A stretch of DNA of 13,117 bases from Puniceicoccales bacterium (GTDB lineage: Bacteria; Verrucomicrobiota; Verrucomicrobiia; Opitutales; JAIRLM01). The DNA lies in assembly GCA_031287845.1 (NCBI GenBank), contig JAITSI010000050.1:1-13117 (forward strand), in the 5' to 3' direction. The notes under the pieces are model-generated. The model was not told where the DNA came from, did no database searches, and worked only from the letters and a program-made list of their open reading frames with translations. The position numbers and the translations under genes are program-made. This document shows positions 1 through 8,194 of this stretch, piece by piece; positions within the stretch are counted from its first letter, which is position 1; each line of letters begins with the position of its first letter.

Positions 1-90
1 TGCCCCCAGCTCCGCCATGCTGCGCTTCCCCCAGGCGTCGGTGCAACGGCATTTCGCGGGGGGGTGCCGGAGGGGCCGCAGCCCCACCGT
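1..90 (-). repeat. Dispersed repeat, copy A (minus orientation, cut by window edge)
   Basis: Read on the minus strand, positions 60-19 match the plus strand at 10620-10661. I counted 32 identities in 42 ungapped positions, including a shared block TGGGGGAAGCG. Similarity continues on both sides with small gaps: a GGGGCTGC...GCCCC hairpin upstream (plus-strand 72-75 with 82-85, extended by 68-70 with 87-89 across one mismatch) and a GGGGGCA block downstream. The element is noncoding and probably extends beyond base 1. It could be a REP-like or MITE-like genomic repeat or a structured RNA/terminator module. Confidence 0.5.
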
Positions 91-91
91 C

Positions 92-110
92 AACCGGCGG
101 ACCGGTTTTA
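92..110 (+). terminator. Possible weak intrinsic terminator
   Basis: A short stem AACCGG (92-97) and CCGGTT (102-107) with a CGGA loop runs into TTTTA. The stem is only 6 bp and the T tract is short. It could end transcription of a gene lying left of the window, but the support is weak. A perfect 12-bp palindrome GATCCTAGGATC follows at 119-130, of unknown role. Confidence 0.25.
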
Positions 111-170
111 CGGGTCCTGATCCTAGGATCCGCAGGTAAAAGGAAAACATAGGGGTGAAAGCGGTCCGGG

Positions 171-443
171 ATGGCCATGGCACTGGTCAAGTGCTTCATC
201 AACCCGATCGATGGGTCGTTCTTCCTGCTCGGGCCGCGGGGGACGGGAAAGACGCTGTGGCTACTGGAATCCTTCCCCGATGCCCTGTGGGTGAACCTTC
301 TTCTGCCGGAAAGTTTTCGCTTCTACACCGCCAGGCCCGAGCGTCTGGCCGAGGAAATCAAGGCCCGCCGCAGCGCCGAGCCGCGGATCCGGGCCACTTC
401 CCAGCCGGCGGAGAAATTCGTGGCACGCGCACGGAACCGTTGA
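171..443 (+). pseudogene. Truncated AAA_14/DUF4143-type ATPase remnant
   Basis: The 90-residue ORF begins like the AAA_14/DUF4143 family of P-loop ATPases. It has a hydrophobic strand leading into a Walker A motif (FLLGPRGTGKT, about residues 18-28), followed by the family-typical stretch with FPDALWVNLL and ARPERL. Full-length members are usually close to 400 residues, so Walker B, the sensor region and the DUF4143 C-terminal nuclease-like domain are all missing. After about residue 66 the sequence stops resembling the family and ends at a TGA, suggesting a deletion that joined the remnant to the next gene. The start is ATG 171, or ATG 177 with equal plausibility. Members of this family are common in genomic islands and their cellular role is poorly known. 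The product is probably non-functional. Confidence 0.6.
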
Positions 444-468
444 CAGCTTTTTAGCGGTGGACCATGCT
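440..468 (+). promoter_or_regulatory. Candidate promoter for the helicase operon
   Basis: A perfect TTGACA -35 box (440-445) overlaps the stop of the ATPase remnant. Seventeen bases later comes CATGCT (463-468), a poor -10 that keeps the key A2 and T6. A transcript would start near 475, which is the in-frame ATG of the helicase, implying a leaderless or nearly leaderless mRNA. This would also explain the lack of a Shine-Dalgarno before GTG 457. This is inference from motif spacing only. Confidence 0.3.
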
Positions 469-3400
469 CGGGGAATGGATGCCGCGGAGGGCGAGGTGCG
501 GACGGCGCTTGCCTGCTACCCGGTGGATGGGCTTTTGGAGGGGCGGCTCCGCCAGCGGCTAGGACACAGGAGCGGTGCGGATGTGCGCCGGGCGCTGGAG
601 CGGCTGGTGGACGCCGGAGATGTGAAGTTTGAAAAAGGGCGCTGGAAGCTGACCAGGAGTGGCATCGGGCGGGTGAAGGAGTCGGAGGCGAAGGCAGAAC
701 TCTTCCCGGACCGGGCGGAGGATTGCCCGCTCTGCATCCCCGTAAAAATTAGCAAAGAATCCGCCATCCCCTTGGAAAAGAAGGACGGCGGCGGCGACGC
801 CATTGGCGGTACGGAGGCCGCGGCGCCGTTTCATCGGAGAATTCTCAACTACTTCGCCGACATCGTGGAGCTGGAGGGATCGCCCCAGGGGACGCTGCAC
901 TGGGAGGACCGCGAAAAGCTTTGGATTCCCATCTACTTCCGCGAGCGCTGGTGGACAAGGGACGAGGGCGAAACCTGCCTCTGGGAGCTGCCGTCGACGG
1001 GCCAGATTGGGGATTTCTACGTGACCCTTACGAGCTCACGGGAACGGCGGCGGTGTCTGCGCGTAGGATATCCCATCCACGTGAAGCGGGAACGGAGGGG
1101 GGATGAGGAGGACATTGCCCTGCGACCGCTCTTTTTTTCCCCCGTCGAACTTTTGCCCAAGCGCTGGGCGAAGGATGGGGCCAGGGTGCTGCTGCGGATG
1201 GTGCACAACCTGCCGGCGGTGAACAGAGACTGGCTCGGCGAGCTGCCGATGAAAAACGATGGCGAAGTTTTGCTGGAAAGCCTGGGCTACGACGCCGATG
1301 GGGAAATCAATGAGGAGGGCCGGGCGGCCATCAATTACGAATCCCTCGTAAAAAATCTGGGCACAACTCCAGCCACCCGCCAGCTGCGGGAGATCCTGGA
1401 TCCGCTGCAAATGGGCATCCGCCTCTCCCTGCCTCCGGCGGGCGGAATCGTCAATGCGGCCATGCTCTTCATCGCCGAGCCGGGGTCCATGTGTAAAAAG
1501 ACGATCTTCAACCTCCGCCACATCGCCGGAAGGAAGGTGGCGGGGACTTCCCTTGCGCAGCTTCTGATCCCCAAAAGTGACCTGAAAAATCCACCGGCGG
1601 CGGAGCCCTATGCGGTTCCGCTGCTGCTTCCCAGCGGCCGCGATTTCAACAGCGACCAGTTCTACGCTGCCATTTCCGCGCAGAATGTTCCCCTGGTGAC
1701 GGTGCAGGGGCCTCCCGGGACGGGCAAGTCCTTCCTGGTGGCCGGCCTGATGCTGTCCCTGCTCCTCAATGGCAGGTCCGTGCTCCTGGCCAGCCGGAAC
1801 CACAAGGCCATCGACGCGGTGCAGGAGAAATTTCGCGAACTGGAGCGGAAGTTTCTGGGAGAGGGAAAGCAGAACTTCCCCCTGCCGCCCACCCTTCTGC
1901 GGCGCATGACCTACAAGGGCAAGGGCTACAAAAAAGATTCCTTCCAGTCCGTGGCCAGGGAGCTGCTGGAGAACGCCGAGGCGAGGAAGCGGCCGTGCGA
2001 CGGTGGAGATGTGGAGGTCGCGCTGGGGTGGAAGGCGTTGGAGCCAAAGATCAAACGGCAGAGAGAATTGCTAGCAAAGATCGAAGAGCTCTACGGGTCC
2101 CGGGAGCACATCGTTGACCGGGAGGAGCGGCTGTGGCGCTCCGATGGCGAACTGCCCTCGCTATCTTTTTGGAAAAAATGCCTGCGAAAATTTGCTAACT
2201 TCTGGCGGAGTAGGCATCTGCAGGTTCTGCACCGCCTGCCGGACTCGATCGAAAAAATCGGTGAGCTGCTTGCAGATTTCCTTGCCCTGCAACGGGACAT
2301 GGGCGAGGCCGTGGCAAAGCTCCTTCCCCTCCACCTGCGAACCCTCTGGGCCGTGGACCGGGAGCGGGCGGAGCTCATCAAGCGCCATTGCGCCATCGAG
2401 CCGTCGGAGGAGGAATTGGCCAAGGCCGTCCTGCGCCATGCCCCTGCCTGGGCCATCACCTCCCAGTCCGTGGGACAGCTGCCCGAGGTGGCCGGCCTCT
2501 TTGACTACCTCATCGTCGACGAGGCGGGCCAATCCGACATCGGCAGCGCCCTTCCCCTCCTCTGGCGGGCGAAGCATGCCTGCATCGTCGGCGATCCCAG
2601 GCAGCTTGCCCCCATCCGCCACCTGGGCCAAAAGACGGAGGAGCGGCTGCTGCGGGAGCACCACATTCCCAAGAGGGAGGCCGAATTTCTACTCCATTTG
2701 CAAAATTCCCTCTTCGAGTGCGCCGACCACTACGCCCACGTGAAGCAGAGGCTGTGCCAGCACTACCGCTGCGCCGCCGCCATTGCCCGCTATTTTAACC
2801 GCTTTTTCTACGGCAATGCGCTGCAGCTGATGACCGACGAGGAAAAGCTGCGCCTTCCCGAGCGCTTCCGGCCGGGACTTTCCTGGGAGGACGTGCGCGG
2901 ACCATTGGAACGGCCAAGGGACGCCCCCGGCGGCTGGCACTGCGAGGCGGAGGCGGAGGCCCTGGTTCACTGGGTCCATGAACGTCTATTGCAGGGTTTT
3001 GAGGGGTCCCTGGGGGTCGTTACCTTTTTCACCTGCCAAAGGACACTCATCCAGAAGAAGCTTGACACGAGACTCTCCCATGCCAGGCCGCGGGGCGACT
3101 GGTCCCCGCCCACCGTGGCGACGGCCCACGGCTTTCAGGGCGGCGAGTGCGACGTGATCTGCCTAAGCCTTTGCCTGGGAGAGGATGAAAGGGAAGGCAG
3201 CCATTCGTTTTTGAAAAAAAATTTGAATCTTTTGAACGTGGCGGTGAGCCGGGCCCGGGCCCTGTGCGTGGTCTTCGCCAACGGTGCGGCGGCGGAGAAA
3301 TCCACCATCGGGGAGGTGCAGGGGCTGTGGAAGCTCAGCCAGGGGAGGCGGGCCCGCGGCGACGGCGGGGAAGGGGAGCCCTTCGAATCGCCCTGGGAGG

Positions 3401-3711
3401 AAAAATTTTTCCACGCGCTGCGGAGGCGGGGGGTGGAGACCATTCCCCAGTACGTGACCTGTGGCCGGCGCCTGGACCTGGCCTACCTGGAGGACGGGCT
3501 GCGGCTGGACATTGAGGTGGATGGGGTTCGCTACCACGCCATTGCCGAGGGAATTCACTGTCCCGAAGACCTGTGGCGGGACCACATCCTGAAGACGGAC
3601 GGATGGAAAGTGCTGCGCTTTTGGGTGAGTGAGCTGCGGCGGGACATGGATGGCTGCGTGGACAGGGTTTGGGGGACAATCGAAGCATGGAAACGGAAGA
3701 GGAAGGCGTAG
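457..3711 (+). CDS. SF1 (UPF1/DNA2-like) helicase with C-terminal Vsr/DUF559-type nuclease, CnuH-like
   Basis: This 1084-residue protein is predicted to unwind RNA or DNA with ATP and to cut nucleic acid. Residues about 10-65 look like a winged helix-turn-helix; about 125-300 form a beta-rich region I cannot name. Helicase motifs are in order: Walker A GPPGTGKS (418-425), Ia LLASRNHKAIDAV, a long helical insertion (about 455-660), DEAG box (688-691), motif III GDPRQLAP (712-719), HYRC (769-772), motif V TAHGFQGGE (889-897) and VAVSRAR with R932 and R934. The C-terminus carries a PD-(D/E)xK fold of the Vsr/DUF559/MTES_1575 kind: E982, D1007, E1020-V-D1022-G, H1027, then D1038...K1046-x3-W1050-K-V-L-R. 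All expected catalytic positions appear intact. The start is GTG 457 without a clear ribosome site, or ATG 475 just after a GGGGA run. The gene ends 25 nt inside the next one. The architecture matches helicases of CoCoNuT systems; the generic helicase-nuclease call is firm, the system assignment less so. Confidence 0.9.
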   Translation: MDHARGMDAAEGEVRTALACYPVDGLLEGRLRQRLGHRSGADVRRALERLVDAGDVKFEKGRWKLTRSGIGRVKESEAKAELFPDRAEDCPLCIPVKISKESAIPLEKKDGGGDAIGGTEAAAPFHRRILNYFADIVELEGSPQGTLHWEDREKLWIPIYFRERWWTRDEGETCLWELPSTGQIGDFYVTLTSSRERRRCLRVGYPIHVKRERRGDEEDIALRPLFFSPVELLPKRWAKDGARVLLRMVHNLPAVNRDWLGELPMKNDGEVLLESLGYDADGEINEEGRAAINYESLVKNLGTTPATRQLREILDPLQMGIRLSLPPAGGIVNAAMLFIAEPGSMCKKTIFNLRHIAGRKVAGTSLAQLLIPKSDLKNPPAAEPYAVPLLLPSGRDFNSDQFYAAISAQNVPLVTVQGPPGTGKSFLVAGLMLSLLLNGRSVLLASRNHKAIDAVQEKFRELERKFLGEGKQNFPLPPTLLRRMTYKGKGYKKDSFQSVARELLENAEARKRPCDGGDVEVALGWKALEPKIKRQRELLAKIEELYGSREHIVDREERLWRSDGELPSLSFWKKCLRKFANFWRSRHLQVLHRLPDSIEKIGELLADFLALQRDMGEAVAKLLPLHLRTLWAVDRERAELIKRHCAIEPSEEELAKAVLRHAPAWAITSQSVGQLPEVAGLFDYLIVDEAGQSDIGSALPLLWRAKHACIVGDPRQLAPIRHLGQKTEERLLREHHIPKREAEFLLHLQNSLFECADHYAHVKQRLCQHYRCAAAIARYFNRFFYGNALQLMTDEEKLRLPERFRPGLSWEDVRGPLERPRDAPGGWHCEAEAEALVHWVHERLLQGFEGSLGVVTFFTCQRTLIQKKLDTRLSHARPRGDWSPPTVATAHGFQGGECDVICLSLCLGEDEREGSHSFLKKNLNLLNVAVSRARALCVVFANGAAAEKSTIGEVQGLWKLSQGRRARGDGGEGEPFESPWEEKFFHALRRRGVETIPQYVTCGRRLDLAYLEDGLRLDIEVDGVRYHAIAEGIHCPEDLWRDHILKTDGWKVLRFWVSELRRDMDGCVDRVWGTIEAWKRKRKA

Positions 3712-4634
3712 AAAAGGAACCGGTGGCCGAGGAAAGTGGTCCACCGACGGGTACCATCCCCGTAGGGCGGACGCTGCGCCGCTACGGGCCCCTGCTCTGG
3801 TCGCTGATGCTGATCTCCCTGGTCGGCACCGTTGCCCTGGGATGGGTTCTGGGAAGGTTCTACTTCCAGCGGGCCCAGGTGGAGGAGACGGTGCGCTACC
3901 TGCGGGAGGAGGCGGAAAGCGTTGCCGGCCGCGTGGACACCCTGCGCCGGGCGATGCGCGACCGGGAAACGAGCCTGGAGGAGGCGAGGGTGCGGCAGGA
4001 GGGGGAGCTGCAGGCACTGGAACTGGCCAAGGGGGAGGCCCAGAGCCGCCACGAGGGGGAGCTGCGGGCCTTGCAGCTGGGCAAGAGCGAAATGAAAGCG
4101 GAAAACCGGCGGCTGCAAGAGGAGCTTGTCCGGACCGGGGAAGAGGCAGGCCGGCGCCGGGCCACCGTCGAGAAGGATCTGCAGCAGCTGGAAAGCCGGC
4201 AGGCCTCCGAAATGGAGAGCTTTCAAAAAAATACCCTCCGCCTCCAGGAGCAGCTGCAGGCGGCGCAGGGGGAGCTCACCCGGCGCGAGGCGGAGGTCAG
4301 CCGGCGGACGGTCCAGGTGGAGGCCCTCGTAGCCAGGCAAGGGGAACTGGAAAGGGCGAATGCGGAATTGGAACGGCAGCGGGAGACGGAGAAGCGGCTG
4401 CGGGAATCCCTCAAAAAGGAGAAGCAGGAGGCCGCGGAGCTGGAGGCGAGAATCGAGGAGCTGGCCCAGCGGCACCGCAGGCTGTCCACCGAGGTCATCG
4501 CCGAGGAGGCCAATTTGAAAAATGCCATGCGCCGCCAGGCGGAGTATGCGGTCACCGAGGAGCGGCTGCGGGAGATCCAGGAGGTCTTACGGCGGCTGGA
4601 AGCGGTGGAAAGGACGGTCGTTGATGGGGAATAG
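3687..4634 (+). CDS. Membrane-anchored coiled-coil protein
   Basis: The 315-residue product has an acidic N-terminus (about 1-20), one strong transmembrane helix (34-56, beginning GPLLWSLMLISLVG) and then an almost uninterrupted coiled coil to the end (about 65-312), rich in E, R, Q, L and A with leucine heptads. There is no catalytic motif. Basic residues lie on both sides of the membrane helix (28-32 and 57-62), so topology is ambiguous; a cytoplasmic coiled coil is inferred from the neighbours. ATG 3687 is preferred, with a GGGGGA run about 10 nt upstream; a TTG at 3669 would add 6 residues. It overlaps the helicase gene by 25 nt and the McrB-like gene by 11 nt. The next protein repeats the same membrane-helix plus coiled-coil plan, so the two could pair as a membrane scaffold. 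I recognise no named family. Confidence 0.85.
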   Translation: METEEEGVEKEPVAEESGPPTGTIPVGRTLRRYGPLLWSLMLISLVGTVALGWVLGRFYFQRAQVEETVRYLREEAESVAGRVDTLRRAMRDRETSLEEARVRQEGELQALELAKGEAQSRHEGELRALQLGKSEMKAENRRLQEELVRTGEEAGRRRATVEKDLQQLESRQASEMESFQKNTLRLQEQLQAAQGELTRREAEVSRRTVQVEALVARQGELERANAELERQRETEKRLRESLKKEKQEAAELEARIEELAQRHRRLSTEVIAEEANLKNAMRRQAEYAVTEERLREIQEVLRRLEAVERTVVDGE

Positions 4635-6810
4635 TTTTTTGCTGGGCGCCTACGCCATCGCCGTGGGCTGCATCGTGGCCCCCATCGCCAGCCTCATCGC
4701 CTACGCCCTGCTCCAGCGGGAGCGGAGCAAGCTTCCCCTGGCCGTTGAACTGGAAAGCATCGACGTCCGCATCCGGCACCGGGAGTGCGAGCTGGAAGAG
4801 CTGGAACGGGAATACGGGGAGCAGCGGGGGAGGAAGGCCAAGCTCGACGAGGACATCCTGACCCACGACGAGATAATTTGCCAAAAGCGCCAGGAATTTG
4901 CCGAGTGGGAATCGAGGTGGAAAGGCCTTGTCGACAAAAAGCAGGAAATTGAAGACTGGGAACGGAAGCACCTGGAAACCCAGGAAAGATTGCTCGAAGT
5001 GCAGGGGACGCTCCAATCTTTGGAGGAAAAAGAGCAGGATCTTTCCCTTCGCCGGGAAAAGCAGGAGCGGGAGTTAAAGGTTTTGGCCGACGAGCGGCAG
5101 CGGCTGTCCGATTCCCTGGAGCAATTGAAAGGGGCTGAAGCAGAAATCCGTGGCCGCTGCGCCGAGCTGCAGCCCCTGGCCCAGCGGGTCCAGGAGGTGG
5201 AGGAGTCCCTGAAGGCCGCAAGGGCGGAGCTGGAGGAACGGCAGCGGGAACGGCAGCGGCTGGGAGGGGAAGTTGACAGCCTGAACTTCCATAAAGAATT
5301 GGCAGAGATGCATTTATCGCGGAAAAGGGAAAAATTGGACACCCTGCTGGCCGAGGGTCAGAAGGAGCAGAAAGCGCTGGAGGATGTCCGGGAAAGGGTG
5401 AAAAAAATCCAGGAAGAGTGCGCCGGATGGCAGGCGAAGGAGGAAAGTTGGAAGCGGCGGGAAGCGGACATGGAACAGCTGCGGGCAAACTACCAGGACC
5501 TGCACCGGTCCGTGGAGGAGCTGGCCCTGCGCCGGGACCGGCTGAGCGGGGCCGTCGAAGTGCGGCAAAGGCAGGAAGACGAGGCCAGGGAAAGGGCATT
5601 CCAGGACCTGCTGGCCCGACCCAAGTGCTTAATTCGCAATTGGAAGGGCAAATCTTCCCGGAGGAACGAGCAGGAGGCCCTGGACGGACTGGAGGAATAT
5701 TTGGAAAGCCACGGCCTCACCTTCCACCAGCGCCGCCTGTACGGCTTCCACACGGCGCTCAAGTCCGCCCGGACCAGCCCCCTCACGGTTCTCGCCGGCA
5801 TTTCCGGCACGGGCAAGAGCCTGTTGGCCAAGAACTACGCGGATGCCATGGGCATGCACTTCCTCAGCCTAGCCGTGCAGCCGCGCTGGGACGGCCCCCA
5901 GGACCTTTTCGGCTTCTACAACTACCTGGAGAAACGCTACGTGCCGACCGAGCTGGCCCAGGCCATGGTCCACATGGATTCCCATAACGCGGCGGGCAAT
6001 GGCATCCCGGCCGAGGAACTTTCCTTCCGGGACAAGATGCTGCTGGTACTACTGGATGAGATGAACCTGGCGCGGGTGGAGTACTATTTTAGCGATTTCC
6101 TCAGCAAGCTGGAGGTGCGGCGGGGGATAGACCCCGAAAATGGCGAGCGCCAGGCCGCGGAGGTGGTGCTGGGCAAGGAATCCAAAAAAGGGGAGATCCG
6201 GCTCTTTCCCGTGAAGAACATCCTCTTCGTGGGGACGATGAACGAGGATGAAAGTACGCAAACTCTTTCGGACAAGGTGATTGACCGGTCCCACCTGCTG
6301 AGCTTCGCAAGGCCAAGAAAGTTTCTCGAGGCATCGGTGGGGCAGAAGTCCCAATCCCTGCCCGGGACCTACCTGTCCTGCGAACAATGGGAAAGCTGGT
6401 GCCATGGGAGCGGAGAACTGCCCGGCGATGCCCTGGAGAAGATCCGCGGCGGGCTGCAGGACATGAACGAAGCCCTGGCAACGATTCGCAAACCCTTTGC
6501 CCACCGGGTCTACAACGCCATTGTCGAGTACATTGCCAACTACCCCGATGCTCTGGCGACGGGAGATCTGGGCCGGCTGCGGCGGGGCTGGGCCTTCAAC
6601 GACCAGGTGGAAATGCGGCTGCTGCCGAAGCTGCGCGGCGTTGACCTGGCGGATCCCCAGGTGGAGGAGGCGCTGGAGGCGGTTCGGAGCGTCCTGGAGC
6701 AGGACGATTGGAAGGATGAGGTCCTGCTCCAGGCCTTCGACAGCGCCCGCGGCAGCGGAAAAAATCAGCGGCAACAGTTTGCCTGGGAGGGGGTTTGCAG
6801 GGATGGCTAG
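4624..6810 (+). CDS. McrB-like AAA+ NTPase with N-terminal membrane helix and long coiled coil, CnuB-like
   Basis: This 728-residue protein has three parts. Residues 5-30 form a transmembrane helix followed by RERSK, which by the positive-inside rule puts the rest in the cytoplasm. Residues about 35-330 are a long coiled coil. Residues about 365-720 are an AAA+ domain of the McrB branch: Walker A GISGTGKS (392-399), the family segment DGPQDLFGFYNYLEKRYVPT, Walker B LLVLLDEMNLA (473-483, D478-E479), and GTMN (537-540) followed by DRS (554-556). In McrB proteins the MNxxDRS element is compact; here MN and DRS lie 13 residues apart. McrB proteins are GTP-driven motors that partner with McrC; nucleotide choice cannot be read here. 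ATG 4624 overlaps the upstream gene by 11 nt and has AAAGGA about 10 nt before it. A longer reading from 4522 would lie inside the previous gene and hide the membrane helix. Confidence 0.88.
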   Translation: MGNSFLLGAYAIAVGCIVAPIASLIAYALLQRERSKLPLAVELESIDVRIRHRECELEELEREYGEQRGRKAKLDEDILTHDEIICQKRQEFAEWESRWKGLVDKKQEIEDWERKHLETQERLLEVQGTLQSLEEKEQDLSLRREKQERELKVLADERQRLSDSLEQLKGAEAEIRGRCAELQPLAQRVQEVEESLKAARAELEERQRERQRLGGEVDSLNFHKELAEMHLSRKREKLDTLLAEGQKEQKALEDVRERVKKIQEECAGWQAKEESWKRREADMEQLRANYQDLHRSVEELALRRDRLSGAVEVRQRQEDEARERAFQDLLARPKCLIRNWKGKSSRRNEQEALDGLEEYLESHGLTFHQRRLYGFHTALKSARTSPLTVLAGISGTGKSLLAKNYADAMGMHFLSLAVQPRWDGPQDLFGFYNYLEKRYVPTELAQAMVHMDSHNAAGNGIPAEELSFRDKMLLVLLDEMNLARVEYYFSDFLSKLEVRRGIDPENGERQAAEVVLGKESKKGEIRLFPVKNILFVGTMNEDESTQTLSDKVIDRSHLLSFARPRKFLEASVGQKSQSLPGTYLSCEQWESWCHGSGELPGDALEKIRGGLQDMNEALATIRKPFAHRVYNAIVEYIANYPDALATGDLGRLRRGWAFNDQVEMRLLPKLRGVDLADPQVEEALEAVRSVLEQDDWKDEVLLQAFDSARGSGKNQRQQFAWEGVCRDG

Positions 6811-8194
6811 GGCCGACCGCCACGGCGATTGGCAAGCCTCCCCCTACGGCCAGGGCCAGCCGCTTCCCCGGGAACTCTGCGAGTCCATTCCCCCCGCCGA
6901 GGGCGCGCTCGTCGGGGAAATTGAATTCTTCTGGCAGTCGCTGCTAGGGCTGGGCGGCGAGTGCTCCGCGTCCGCGGGGAACCTCGTCGGCTGTGTGCGC
7001 CTTTCCCCCAGAGCCGCGGCCCAGCACCTTTGGAAACTCTTGAAGACGAGGACCCGCCACGGGGACGCGCCCCTGGAACCCATTGCGAGGCAGGCCCAGT
7101 GCCCGGAGCTGGCAAGGGCCATCGCCGCGGTGGGGGGTAACCTGCGCCGTTGCCTGCGGAGAAGGCAAAAACTCCTTCCGCTGCAGAATATTACGGAATT
7201 CGACCGGCACTGCCTCCTCTGGTTTCTGCGCCAGCCGGGGAATTCCATGGAGGAGAAGGCCGGGGCCCGGCAGCGGCTCATGGGCCTCGAACGCCACGAA
7301 AGCCACGACACCCCGGAGAACCGGGTTTTCCAGGACTTTCTCCGCCGCTCCGTGGAGGCGGCCAGCGGCTACCTGCAAAACTTTCCCGGCAGCCACCACC
7401 GCGAAGCGGTCCGCGGCCACGGGGATCGCTGCCAGACCCTGCTCCGGGAGGAAAGCATCCGCTCCATACCCCGCCTGGCTGCGCCGCCCCGGCCAAGCTA
7501 CGTGCTCCAGTACGAGCGCAACTACCACACCATCTGGACGAACTACCAGGACCTGGTTCTGCACCGGCGGCGCAGGGACGACCTTCTCCGCTGGCGCCAC
7601 CGGCTCTGGAGGGATGCCGCAGCCTGGGCCCTGGCCGTGGCGATCTTTCACCTGGAGAACTTCCGCACCATCGCCAGCGACGCCGTCTACGTGCTCCAGC
7701 AGCAGCAGGAAGGCCGCTGGACCGAATTCCCATCATTGATCCTGCACGGCAGCTGGCGCCTGTCCCCCCGGCCCGGGGAAGGGAACCTATCTCCCCGCGA
7801 CCGCCTGCGGGCGTGGCACGGTCGGCGGGCGGAGCTCACCCTGTGGAATTTGCACAGCGATGCCATGCCTCTCAATTTTACCCCGCTGCGGGACCTGGGG
7901 GCCGATTTTCTGCTGGAAGTGGCGGAGGGCGAGCGGCGCCGGAGAATTTCCATCCGCTGTGCCTACGACTGGGATCCCGAGGGGGAGGATTGCCCCGGGG
8001 CCGGGGAAGGTCCGGAATTGCCCGCCGGCGCCTGGGAAAATCCCGATTCGCCGGTGCAGGGCATCACCCTGCGGCCTGGCCGCCGCGCGGGAGTTCGAGA
8101 TGACGCCCTAACCCTGCCGGTCCCCCTCACCCCGGATTCCGTGGAGCGCTGGCACGGGAATTTTGCCCAAACCCTGGAGGCGCTGCTGCGATGA
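6803..8194 (+). CDS. McrC-like DUF2357 protein, nuclease apparently degenerate, CnuC-like
   Basis: The 463-residue product carries the DUF2357 signature DTPENR (169-174) in a helical context, preceded by RHESH, and lies directly after the McrB-like gene, as McrC does after McrB. McrC proteins pair an N-terminal partner-binding DUF2357 region with a C-terminal PD-(D/E)xK nuclease. Near the expected place there is only GADFLLEV (366-373) followed by ISIRCAY (382-388). This resembles the layout PD...DAKY, with the second acidic residue and the lysine replaced, so the nuclease may be dead. If so, the protein would mainly stimulate or dock the McrB-like motor. The start ATG 6803 overlaps the previous stop by 8 nt and follows a purine-rich GGGAGGGGG. 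The longer frame from 6497 is inside the McrB-like gene. The 4-nt ATGA overlap at its end couples it to the next gene. Confidence 0.75.
   Translation: MARADRHGDWQASPYGQGQPLPRELCESIPPAEGALVGEIEFFWQSLLGLGGECSASAGNLVGCVRLSPRAAAQHLWKLLKTRTRHGDAPLEPIARQAQCPELARAIAAVGGNLRRCLRRRQKLLPLQNITEFDRHCLLWFLRQPGNSMEEKAGARQRLMGLERHESHDTPENRVFQDFLRRSVEAASGYLQNFPGSHHREAVRGHGDRCQTLLREESIRSIPRLAAPPRPSYVLQYERNYHTIWTNYQDLVLHRRRRDDLLRWRHRLWRDAAAWALAVAIFHLENFRTIASDAVYVLQQQQEGRWTEFPSLILHGSWRLSPRPGEGNLSPRDRLRAWHGRRAELTLWNLHSDAMPLNFTPLRDLGADFLLEVAEGERRRRISIRCAYDWDPEGEDCPGAGEGPELPAGAWENPDSPVQGITLRPGRRAGVRDDALTLPVPLTPDSVERWHGNFAQTLEALLR

Noticed and set aside
155..454. 99-residue plus-strand ORF overlapping the ATPase remnant in another frame
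   Set aside because: Its translation is arginine/proline/glycine-rich and lacks a motif; the frame at 171-443 has a clear Walker A motif.
3163..4017. 284-residue minus-strand ORF
   Set aside because: Proline-rich antisense shadow of the helicase C-terminus and the coiled-coil gene, whose frames carry recognisable domains.
4522..4623. Upstream extension of the McrB-like gene
   Set aside because: The added 34 residues are arginine/serine-rich and overlap the preceding gene by over 100 nt; ATG 4624 directly begins a membrane helix and has a ribosome site.
6497..6802. Upstream extension of the DUF2357 gene
   Set aside because: It lies wholly within the AAA+ coding region in another frame; ATG 6803 has a purine-rich ribosome site and an 8-nt overlap like the other gene junctions.
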